In this document: in pieces, positions 1-6,024 of the stretch
Position numbering within the stretch: position 1 is the first letter of the stretch
Layout of the letters: each line of letters opens with the position of its first letter
Program-made: the position numbers and the translations under genes
Source of the DNA: a bacterium
GTDB lineage: Bacteria; JAMCPX01
DNA length: 7,025 nt
Direction of reading: 5' to 3'
Assembly (NCBI GenBank): GCA_021787655.1
Contig: JAJYLM010000111.1
Coordinates: 1-7,025, forward strand
The notes under the pieces: model-generated
What the model was told of the DNA's origin: nothing
What the model saw: the letters and a program-made list of their open reading frames with translations, nothing else
The model's database searches: none

Positions 1-59
1 ATTACTCTCCTATCCTTTGAAACCGAAGATCACTCAGGGACTGCGATCGTGCCATGAAG

Positions 60-88
60 TTGACGTCACCGCCGTAAGTGTGTAGTTT
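60..88 (+). promoter_or_regulatory. Weak candidate promoter of the transglutaminase operon
   Basis: TTGACG (60-65, 5 of 6 to the -35 consensus), a 17-bp spacer and TAGTTT (83-88, 3 of 6) end 6 bases before ATG 95. The -35 overlaps an imperfect palindrome, GTTGACGTCACC at 59-70, where a repressor could bind. The -10 match is poor, so this is tentative. Confidence 0.25.
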
Positions 89-94
89 TGCAGT

Positions 95-1582
95 ATGGAG
101 ATGAACAAAAAGCCACTCAAGATTGTCCTCTATGCCGCCATAATCCTGTTCTGGGCGGGCAGCCTCACCTATCTTCTCGCAGCACACCACCGGTCAATAC
201 CCCTGCCCGCAGAGCAGAAAGTGGAGACCACAGCAGCGCCGGTATCGGAATGGATGGGGCTCTACATGGGGGACAGGAAGATCGGGTATGACCACGAGGA
301 GATCGTGCCGACAGGATCCGGCTATCACATGAAAACGAGGATGTTCATGCGGATACAGCTGCTGGGACAGGAAAAAGAGATCACCACGGTCTCCGACACG
401 AAAACCGACCACGATTATAATGTGCAGAGCATTGACTTTTCACTGAAGACATCCGGCCTGACGATTGCAGCGACGGGAAGCATCACCGGAGACATCCTCT
501 CGCTTGTCCTGCACGGACCCGGAGGGCGCACCGAGCAAACGATCCACCTGCGCGGGCACGTGATAAGCTCGGACGGCATTGTCATGCAGATCGTGCGGGA
601 CGGGTTCAGCAGGCAGGAGTACACCTTTTCCACCTTCGATCCCACCCTGCAGCAGGAACTCCCTGTCCACGTCCGCATTGCAGGGAAAGAAACCCGCACG
701 ATCCTCGGCAGTCCGGTCGACACCTTCAAGCTGGACCTCAGGATCAAGGACATGAACGAGACCATGTGGGTGACCCCGCAGGGCGAGACGGTCGAAGAGC
801 TGAGTCCGCTCGGTTTCAGGTCTGTGCTCGAACCCAGAAACGTTGCGCTGACCAAAGGGTGGGGCGGGCAGCCTGTGGACCTTATTGCTGCAACTGCCAT
901 AAAGGCCGCAGGCGTTCCGGTGACCTATCCTGCCGGGGTACAGCGCATGGACGCTTACATCTCCGGCCTGTCGCGCACCGAGCCGATGAAGTCGTCCGAT
1001 TTCCAAACCGTGGAGGGCAGCCTTGTCACCGTGGTCGTGCCCCGCCATCCCGGGACGTATACGCTCCCGTACCAACCGCCGCATACCATACAGGGGCTTG
1101 CCATCAAAGAGGACCTTGGAAGCACCCCGCTCATCAACACGAATAACAAGGACATCAGGGCGCAGGCCCAGGAGATCATCCACGGTCAGACTGATGCGCT
1201 GAAGGCTGCGCAGCTCATCAACGCCTGGGTGTATGCCCACGTGCACAGCACCTTTACCGTGGCACTGCCCCGTTCCATCGATATGCTCAAGAATCCCCAG
1301 GGAGACTGCAAGGCACACACCATACTGTTTACCGCCCTGGCACGTGCTGTCGGTATACCCGCGAAAATGGCGATGGGGGTCGTCATGATGCCCGACGGCT
1401 ATTTTTATTACCACGCATGGCCGCTCATCTACCTCAACGGCTGGGTACCCGTCGATCCGACGCTCGGCGAGTTCCCTGCGGACGCTACCCATATCATGCT
1501 GGCGAGCGGGAGCCTGGATAACTGGGTCAACATGCTCGGTGTCGTCGGTCGGCTCAAGATCGACGTCATGAAGGCAGAATGA
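95..1582 (+). CDS. Membrane-anchored transglutaminase-like protein
   Basis: A 495-residue protein with a C-terminal transglutaminase-like (papain-fold) domain, residues about 355-465. The likely catalytic triad is visible: C405 in GDCKAH, H440 in YYHAW and D454 in VPVDPT. Residues 8-30 form one hydrophobic segment after a Lys-rich start (KK at 5-6) and have no obvious lipobox, so I infer a signal anchor or uncleaved signal peptide with the rest in the periplasm. Residues about 50-340 look beta-rich and match no domain I can name; a segment near 53-120 (Gly-Tyr pair, then alternating polar and hydrophobic strands) resembles the leading part of other bacterial transglutaminase-like proteins. 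Such proteins may act as proteases, amidases or cross-linkers; the substrate here is unknown. ATG 95 is used, with ATG 101 as a possible alternative; neither has a good Shine-Dalgarno. It is first in an apparent operon, 28 bp before the TSUP gene. Confidence 0.88.
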   Translation: MEMNKKPLKIVLYAAIILFWAGSLTYLLAAHHRSIPLPAEQKVETTAAPVSEWMGLYMGDRKIGYDHEEIVPTGSGYHMKTRMFMRIQLLGQEKEITTVSDTKTDHDYNVQSIDFSLKTSGLTIAATGSITGDILSLVLHGPGGRTEQTIHLRGHVISSDGIVMQIVRDGFSRQEYTFSTFDPTLQQELPVHVRIAGKETRTILGSPVDTFKLDLRIKDMNETMWVTPQGETVEELSPLGFRSVLEPRNVALTKGWGGQPVDLIAATAIKAAGVPVTYPAGVQRMDAYISGLSRTEPMKSSDFQTVEGSLVTVVVPRHPGTYTLPYQPPHTIQGLAIKEDLGSTPLINTNNKDIRAQAQEIIHGQTDALKAAQLINAWVYAHVHSTFTVALPRSIDMLKNPQGDCKAHTILFTALARAVGIPAKMAMGVVMMPDGYFYYHAWPLIYLNGWVPVDPTLGEFPADATHIMLASGSLDNWVNMLGVVGRLKIDVMKAE

Positions 1583-1610
1583 GGATACGCCGGAAGGGAA
1601 ACGGCAGGCC

Positions 1611-2375
1611 ATGATATTCCTGCTCCTGCTGCTCGTGATCGGTGCAGTTGCCGGTTTTCTCGGGGCCCTGCTCGGGCTCGGCGGCGGTATTGTCATCGTT
1701 CCGGCGCTGACCCTGATCCCATACTTCCACATGACCATCCACGAGGCCATTGCGATCAGCATGACGGGCGTCCTCGCCACATCGCTGGGAGGCACCTCGC
1801 ACTTTCTCTCCGAAGGACTGACCGACCTCAAGCTCGGCACACTCCTCATGCTCGGCACGACCGCCGGCGCGATTGCCGGCAGCCTGCTGTCACATACGCT
1901 CAACAGCTCGCTCCTCGAAATGATCTTTCCCCTGGTCCTGATCTACGCGTCGTACGAGATGCTCAAGCACCAGTATGCGGACAATGCCCCTGACGCAGCG
2001 ATCCGGCATGCACTTCCCGGTGTCGGACTGGCCTTTTTTGCAGGAGTGTTCGCCGGTGTTTTCGGTGTCGGCGGCGGTGCCATCAATGTCAGTGTCATGC
2101 ACCTGGTGATGGGAGCGCCCATGAAAACAGCGACTGCGACGAGCAATTTCATGATCGGTACCACGGCTTCGGCTGCAACCTTCGTGTATCTGCTGAAGGG
2201 GGCCATAAACCTCACTGCAGCAACCCCGGTCGTTCTCGGTGTTTTTACCGGTGCCCGGATAGGGTCGCGCATGCTGAAGAGGATCAATACTGTCCTGCTC
2301 AAGCGCATCTTTGTCGTCATCATGATCCTGGTGGCAATCGAGATGCTGTATCACGGGATCAAGGGGTACCTGTGA
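1611..2375 (+). CDS. TSUP (TauE/SafE) family anion exporter
   Basis: A 254-residue integral membrane protein of the TSUP family (TauE/SafE), whose characterised members move sulfite, sulfonates such as taurine or sulfoacetate, or other small sulfur- or carbon-containing anions across the inner membrane. The family's internal duplication is plain: a glycine-rich GLGGG at residues 22-26 after the first hydrophobic stretch is echoed by GVGGG at 152-156. About seven or eight hydrophobic segments can be drawn (roughly 1-30, 46-62, 74-97, 100-118, 134-158, 178-197, 203-220, 230-248). The length is typical. GGAAGGGA at 1592-1599 lies 11 bases before ATG 1611 and is a plausible ribosome binding site. 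The gene overlaps the following DUF1634 gene, a pairing seen often in bacteria and archaea. Nothing here fixes the substrate; with no sulfur-oxidation or sulfonate-degradation genes in the window, sulfite export is only the default guess. Confidence 0.93.
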   Translation: MIFLLLLLVIGAVAGFLGALLGLGGGIVIVPALTLIPYFHMTIHEAIAISMTGVLATSLGGTSHFLSEGLTDLKLGTLLMLGTTAGAIAGSLLSHTLNSSLLEMIFPLVLIYASYEMLKHQYADNAPDAAIRHALPGVGLAFFAGVFAGVFGVGGGAINVSVMHLVMGAPMKTATATSNFMIGTTASAATFVYLLKGAINLTAATPVVLGVFTGARIGSRMLKRINTVLLKRIFVVIMILVAIEMLYHGIKGYL

Positions 2376-2671
2376 TGAAGTGGAACGACCGGAAGATCGT
2401 CAACACCGTGATAACGGCAGGCTCATTTGCAGGCATCGGGCTGCTCGCTGCGGCGTTTGTGCTCGAACTGATCGGCACGGCTGTCCCCCTGGATGCGGCC
2501 CTGCTGAAGGCGCTGTCCCTCACCGGGATCATTATCCTGATATTCACGCCGATCAGCGCCATGGTGTCGCTCTCCGTGTACTTCGCCGCCACCCGGCAGT
2601 GGAAATGGGCTGCTGCCGCAGCCTTTGCAGGCATCCTCATGGCAGCGACGTTCTTCGTGGTACGTGCGTAG
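2375..2671 (+). CDS. DUF1634 family small membrane protein
   Basis: A small protein of 98 residues from ATG 2375 (99 if the GTG at 2372 is used). It has three hydrophobic helices, approximately residues 12-36, 45-70 and 77-97 in the 99-residue numbering. The segment around LIFTPISAMVSLSVYF followed by a polar RQWKW turn matches what I know of DUF1634, a family of unknown function typically encoded beside TSUP exporters, as it is here. AAGGGG at 2361-2366 sits 8 bases before the ATG, so I prefer 2375; the TSUP stop TGA (2373-2375) then shares its last base with the start, an arrangement that favours translational coupling. A role as an accessory subunit or stabiliser of the exporter is inference from context. 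It is the last gene of the operon; no hairpin terminator follows and the heptad array begins 13 bp after the stop. Confidence 0.85.
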   Translation: MKWNDRKIVNTVITAGSFAGIGLLAAAFVLELIGTAVPLDAALLKALSLTGIIILIFTPISAMVSLSVYFAATRQWKWAAAAAFAGILMAATFFVVRA

Positions 2672-2684
2672 ACAGGCAGGGCGC

Positions 2685-2775
2685 TCAATACTTAATATTC
2701 AACATTCAAGACTCAAAACTAAAGACTCAAAACTAAAAACTCAATATTAAAAATTCAAGATTAAAAACTCCATAC
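2685..2775. repeat. Array of 13 degenerate heptanucleotide repeats
   Basis: Thirteen 7-bp units follow each other without a break or phase shift across 91 bp. Examples in order are TCAATAC, TTAATAT, TCAACAT, TCAAGAC, TCAAAAC, TAAAGAC. Position 1 is T in 13/13, position 4 A in 13/13, position 6 A in 13/13, position 3 A in 12/13, position 2 C in 8 and A in 4, position 7 C in 8 or T in 5, and position 5 is free (A5, T4, G3, C1). The array is very AT-rich in a GC-rich region and fills most of the gap between the exporter operon and the methyltransferase. Similar intergenic heptanucleotide repeats are known in cyanobacteria and appear in other bacterial genomes; their function is not settled. It has no hairpin potential of note and no coding sense. 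Confidence 0.9.
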
Positions 2776-2843
2776 AAACCGTGAAACCGCTGCGCATGTT
2801 CAACTTCCCAGGGACGCTGTTTTCTGGTAGTAATTGAACCGCC

Positions 2844-3641
2844 ATGGAAACGCCGTATTACAAAAGGGACGGTTTTGTCCTGTATAAATCCGATGCGATC
2901 GGACTGCTCGGCAGCATGCCCGCTGATTCGGTCGACATGATCTTTGCGGACCCTCCCTACTTTCTGTCCAACGGAAGTTTTACATGCCAGGGCGGAAAAC
3001 GCGCAAGCGTGAAGAAAGGGGACTGGGACATGGGCAGGGGCCTGGACCAGGATTACGAGTTCCACCTCGCCTGGATCCAGGCGTGCAGACGGGTGCTGCG
3101 CCCCAACGGCACTATCTGGATCAGCGGGACGTACCATTCCATCTACCAGTGCGGGTTTGCACTGCAGAAGAACGGTTTCCACATACTCAACGACATCGTC
3201 TGGTTCAAGCCCAATGCCTCGCCGAACCTGAGCTGCCGTTTCTTTACCGCGAGCCACGAGACCCTGCTGTGGGCGAAGAAGGAGAAGGGCGCGAAACATA
3301 CCTTTAACTATGATCTCGTCAAGACCACGGACTGGCAGGGCGATTTCTTCAAAAAAAAGAAGTCGCAGATGAGGTCGGTCTGGGCGATCAATACGCCGAA
3401 GCCCGGGGAAAAGCGGTCCGGCAGGCATCCTGCACAGAAGCCCCTCGGCCTGCTCACGAGGATCATACTCGCGAGCACCGGCGAAGGTGACGTGGTACTC
3501 GATCCGTTCACCGGGAGCTCGACCACCGGGATTGCAGCATACCAGCTCGGGAGACGGTTTATCGGGATCGATCGTGAGGAACACTACCTTGCACTGTCGG
3601 TCAGGAGATTCGAGGCGATTGGAGACGGGATAAAGAAGTAG
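2844..3641 (+). CDS. DpnA-like adenine-specific DNA methyltransferase (solitary)
   Basis: A 265-residue S-adenosylmethionine-dependent DNA methyltransferase. Catalytic motif IV, DPPY, is at residues 36-39; HPAQKP (usually HPTQKP) at 195-200; and the cofactor-binding motif I, DPFTGSSTTG (usually FxGSGTTG), at 220-229. The catalytic motif therefore precedes the cofactor motif, the beta-class order. The stretch from DPPYFLSNG through KKGDWD (to residue 62), then WISG (92-95) and NLSCR (128-132), strongly recalls DpnA, the second methyltransferase of the DpnII system, which makes N6-methyladenine in GATC. GATC as target is therefore likely but inferred. No endonuclease gene adjoins it, so it is probably an orphan enzyme with an epigenetic or protective role. 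ATG 2844 fits the family start; only a weak GGTAG (2826-2830) precedes it. An A8 run (3351-3358) encodes part of KKKK at residues 170-173. Confidence 0.93.
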   Translation: METPYYKRDGFVLYKSDAIGLLGSMPADSVDMIFADPPYFLSNGSFTCQGGKRASVKKGDWDMGRGLDQDYEFHLAWIQACRRVLRPNGTIWISGTYHSIYQCGFALQKNGFHILNDIVWFKPNASPNLSCRFFTASHETLLWAKKEKGAKHTFNYDLVKTTDWQGDFFKKKKSQMRSVWAINTPKPGEKRSGRHPAQKPLGLLTRIILASTGEGDVVLDPFTGSSTTGIAAYQLGRRFIGIDREEHYLALSVRRFEAIGDGIKK

Positions 3642-3671
3642 GTCCCGGGACGATCCGGCGAGCAATTTGTT

Positions 3672-3700
3672 TTGCCATGCGTTCGGCGTTGTGGTACGGT
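3672..3700 (+). promoter_or_regulatory. hemE: Weak candidate promoter of hemE
   Basis: TTGCCA (3672-3677, 5 of 6), a 17-bp spacer and TACGGT (3695-3700, 3 of 6) lie 8 bases before the hemE ATG. Together with the missing Shine-Dalgarno it suggests a leaderless or very short leader, but the -10 match is weak and read-through from the methyltransferase is equally possible. Confidence 0.25.
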
Positions 3701-3708
3701 GATTTTCT

Positions 3709-4755
3709 ATGCACCAGCATTTGACAAAAAAACAAAGGTTTCTCAATGCCTGTACGCGGAGATCCGTGGACATGACACCGGTCTGGATCATGCGCCAGGC
3801 AGGACGGTTTATGGCGGCGTACCGGAAGAAAAGACAGGCACATTCATTTATCGACATGTGCAAACAACCGGATGTCGCAGCAGAGGTGACGCTCCTGCCG
3901 GTTAACCGGCTGGACGTCGACGCAGCAATCCTCTTTGCCGATATCCTCCTGCCGCTCGAGGGCATGGGTGTCGGCTTCAGCTTTACCAGCCATGACGGAC
4001 CCGTGATCCACAATCCGATCAGGACGGAGAAACAGGTAAAGAGACTCGTCGTACCGGAGCCCGAAGAGGCGCTCGGGTATGTGCTCTCTGCCATCAGGAT
4101 CGTCAAAAGGGAACTCGGCGACAGCACGCCGCTGATAGGGTTTTCCGGTGCACCCTTCACGCTTGCAAGCTACCTGATCGAAGGGGGGCATTCGCAGCAT
4201 TACCTGACGACCAAGATGATGATGCTGCAGACGCCGGAACTGTGGGATGACCTGATGTCAAGGCTCTCGAAGGTGGTCCTTTCATACCTTGGCGCCCAGA
4301 TCAAGGCTGGTGCGGATGTTGTCCAGCTGTTCGATTCGTGGGCAGGATGCCTGAGCCCCTCGGATTATAAAACGTACGTTCTGCCGTACAACAGGTTTAT
4401 CCTCAGCAGTTTGAAGAAGTTCCGGAAGCCCGTCATCAACTTTGCGACGGAAAACGCAGGGCTGCTCGAACTGATGAGCAAGTCCGGCGGCGATGTCATC
4501 GGCGTGGACTGGAGGATAAGTCTCGACAGCGCCTGGAAGCGCATCGGGTATTCCCGTGCGATCCAGGGCAACCTCGATCCTGCGGTGCTGTTTGCGAAGC
4601 CTGCGGAGATCAGGAAGCAGGTCAGGACGATCCTCAGCATGACCGGCGGGCGCAACGGGCACATCTTCAACCTCGGCCACGGCGTGCTTCCGACGACCCC
4701 TGAGTCCAATGTCAGGGCGCTGGTCGACTTCGTGCACGAGCTCTCGGCGCGGTAA
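3709..4755 (+). CDS. hemE: Uroporphyrinogen decarboxylase
   Basis: A 348-residue cytoplasmic enzyme that removes the four acetate carboxyl groups of uroporphyrinogen III to give coproporphyrinogen III in tetrapyrrole (heme) synthesis. Both family signatures are present: PVWIMRQAGR at residues 24-33 and GFSGAPFTLASYLIEGG at 144-160. Substrate-pocket residues known from the human enzyme have counterparts: R29, R33, D78 (FADIL), Y155, S210 (LFDSWAG) and H324 (NLGHG). The QGNLDP segment at 286-291 is also typical. Length is normal. ATG 3709 lies 23 codons before the first signature, as expected; the next ATG (3772) would cut too close to it. There is no good Shine-Dalgarno. It lies 67 bp after the methyltransferase and converges on the lipid kinase. 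No other heme gene is in the window, so it appears to be expressed alone or from a read-through transcript. Confidence 0.97.
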   Translation: MHQHLTKKQRFLNACTRRSVDMTPVWIMRQAGRFMAAYRKKRQAHSFIDMCKQPDVAAEVTLLPVNRLDVDAAILFADILLPLEGMGVGFSFTSHDGPVIHNPIRTEKQVKRLVVPEPEEALGYVLSAIRIVKRELGDSTPLIGFSGAPFTLASYLIEGGHSQHYLTTKMMMLQTPELWDDLMSRLSKVVLSYLGAQIKAGADVVQLFDSWAGCLSPSDYKTYVLPYNRFILSSLKKFRKPVINFATENAGLLELMSKSGGDVIGVDWRISLDSAWKRIGYSRAIQGNLDPAVLFAKPAEIRKQVRTILSMTGGRNGHIFNLGHGVLPTTPESNVRALVDFVHELSAR

Positions 4756-4794
4756 TCCCCGTTCCTTTCCAGCGATGCAGGACGCAGCCAGAAA
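4756..4794. other. Convergent intergenic gap, no terminator seen
   Basis: Only 39 bp separate the hemE stop from the lipid kinase stop on the other strand. I see no GC-rich hairpin followed by a T-run on either strand, so termination here is either factor-dependent or happens inside the opposing gene. Confidence 0.5.
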
Positions 4795-5844
4795 TTACAG
4801 CTCTGCGGAACTCCGCTTGTGCATGGATACGAGCGACTCGTTGAAGTGCGTCCGGTAGGTGATTCCGTACGACGTCCTGACGGTCTCCGGAACGACGAGG
4901 ACCTTCATGAGCGGTCCTTCTTCGATCGTCAGCTCTGTTTGTTCATCGTTGTTCATTTCGCCGTCGAGGGCGTACCCGCCCTCGGCCTTGATGCTCAGGT
5001 GGCTCGGCGTATCGTTGTATGTCCGCGGAGGGACCTGCTTGCCCGTTGAAAAGATCCTCAGGTTTTTGATGATGAGCCAGGGGTCTGCTGCCGTTGCAAC
5101 GAAGTAGAATTTATCGATTCCCTTTGCATCGGCGTTGTAGAACGGCTTGAACCAGAGCAGCAGCTTTTGCAGGGGCGAGGCAAAGGTCATCAGGTATTTA
5201 TCCTCGGGGTACCGTACGCCGTCGATAAGGATCGTTTCCGGTGTCTTGCTGAAGTATTTCTTCACACTCTGACTGCGCAGGGTATACCCGCCGATCATGG
5301 TGGTGACCAGGTTGACGACGGTACTGAAAGTCGGGTTCTCCTGCTTGTAAAACAACTGCTGGACTTTGTGGATCAGGCCGTTGGTAAAGAGGAAGCCGTA
5401 CTTGGTGCCGTACTTTTTGTCCGTGAGCTTCAAGGGCCTCAGCGGCAGCGTTGAAAGGGAGTTTTCCCCGTTGTTATATGCCTTGATGTGGTCAATGATG
5501 ATCTTGACCGAATCGAGGGGATTCTTTCGAACGCCGATATTGCTCGCCACCGTATTGGTCGTGCCTCCCTTCAGCGGGAGGATGATGGGAAGGTTTTCTT
5601 CCGGAATGCTCTTGATCATCTCTGTCACCAGTCTCTGCACCGTTCCGTCTCCCCCGTTGATCATAAGGAGGTTGATGCCTTCTTCCCGTATCATATGGAC
5701 GGCTGCAGGCAGGTCCGACGGCGAGTACACATCGATCACCGTATAGTTGTCGGGCACGAATGCATGAAACTTGTCTTTGTTGTATTTATGCCGCTTGTTC
5801 TGGCCTGAATTCATATTATTAAAAATACAGCAGCGCACATCCAT
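4795..5844 (-). CDS. Diacylglycerol kinase family lipid kinase
   Basis: A 349-residue protein of the DAGK catalytic-domain family (YegS, DgkB and sphingosine-kinase relatives), which phosphorylates diacylglycerol or related lipids at the inner face of the membrane. The nucleotide-binding GGDGT is at residues 64-68 (preceded by LLMIN), a second phosphate-binding loop GGTTNT at 93-98, and the C-terminal YALDGE at 291-296 matches the conserved DGE of this fold. No transmembrane helix is evident; a hydrophobic patch near 224-236 might touch the membrane. Length is slightly above the usual 290-330. The start is secure: AAGGAGG lies 5 bases before the ATG. The gene looks lower in G+C than its neighbours and uses more AAA and AAT codons, most clearly in its first 60 codons, a mild hint of a different history. 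The lipid substrate cannot be read from sequence; a soluble kinase for a non-DAG lipid is possible. Confidence 0.9.
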   Translation of the reverse strand: MDVRCCIFNNMNSGQNKRHKYNKDKFHAFVPDNYTVIDVYSPSDLPAAVHMIREEGINLLMINGGDGTVQRLVTEMIKSIPEENLPIILPLKGGTTNTVASNIGVRKNPLDSVKIIIDHIKAYNNGENSLSTLPLRPLKLTDKKYGTKYGFLFTNGLIHKVQQLFYKQENPTFSTVVNLVTTMIGGYTLRSQSVKKYFSKTPETILIDGVRYPEDKYLMTFASPLQKLLLWFKPFYNADAKGIDKFYFVATAADPWLIIKNLRIFSTGKQVPPRTYNDTPSHLSIKAEGGYALDGEMNNDEQTELTIEEGPLMKVLVVPETVRTSYGITYRTHFNESLVSMHKRSSAEL

Positions 5845-5849
5845 TATTG

Positions 5850-5856
5850 CCTCCTT
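5850..5856 (-). promoter_or_regulatory. Strong Shine-Dalgarno of the lipid kinase
   Basis: On the - strand AAGGAGG is followed by a 5-base spacer and the ATG at 5844. It is the only near-perfect Shine-Dalgarno in the window and fixes the kinase start. Confidence 0.85.
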
Positions 5857-5885
5857 GAAAAAATAAAATCTTCTGATGTTTGTTC

Positions 5886-5912
5886 ATTATAATAGAATTA
5901 CCATAAGGTCAA
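5886..5912 (-). promoter_or_regulatory. Probable sigma70-like promoter of the lipid kinase
   Basis: Read on the - strand, TTGACC (5912-5907, 5 of 6 matches to the -35 consensus), a 15-bp spacer and TATAAT (5891-5886, perfect -10) lie upstream of the kinase. Transcription would start near 5879 and give a leader of about 35 bases that includes the Shine-Dalgarno. The spacer is two bases shorter than ideal. The core ATTATAAT (5886-5893) is symmetric, so a + strand -10 exists too, but it has no matching -35. Confidence 0.5.
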
Positions 5913-5987
5913 GATATCGCTTGCTGATCGTACGGTCGTTCAGGCATCCGGGCGTGCGGTCAACACCGGTCTGTGCACACCAGATGC

Positions 5988-6017
5988 TTGAAATACCGCG
6001 TCGAAATGTGCAATACT
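5988..6017 (+). promoter_or_regulatory. Weak candidate promoter of metH
   Basis: TTGAAA (5988-5993, 5 of 6), an 18-bp spacer and AATACT (6012-6017, 4 of 6) lie just before metH, with only 7 bases between the -10 and the ATG. If real, the transcript would be leaderless or nearly so. The rest of the divergent gap (5894-5987) holds no recognisable cobalamin, SAM or SAH riboswitch and no hairpin beyond a short CGGT/ACCG stem. Confidence 0.25.
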
Positions 6018-6024
6018 CATAGAT

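Noticed and set aside
61..68. TGACGTCA, the eukaryotic CRE/ATF palindrome
   Set aside because: The window is bacterial; an 8-bp palindrome is expected by chance, though the wider 12-bp near-palindrome is mentioned with the candidate promoter.
440..1903. 487-codon open frame on the - strand
   Set aside because: It lies antisense to two well-supported genes, has no family motifs, is rich in Arg, His and Pro, and reads like a shadow of GC-rich codon use.
2685..2775. CRISPR array
   Set aside because: Units are 7 bp with no spacers, and no cas genes are near.
2672..2843. Rho-independent terminator after the DUF1634 gene
   Set aside because: The gap is AT-rich but contains no GC-rich stem-loop followed by a T-run.
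3721..3726. Perfect TTGACA -35 box
   Set aside because: It lies inside the hemE coding sequence just after the start and has no -10 partner that would serve a downstream gene.
2733..4160. 475-codon open frame on the - strand
   Set aside because: It runs antisense across the heptad array, the methyltransferase and part of hemE; no recognisable domain and no start signals.
5888..5893. Perfect + strand TATAAT as a metH promoter
   Set aside because: No -35-like hexamer lies 15-19 bp upstream on the + strand; the same bases are better explained as the - strand -10 of the lipid kinase.
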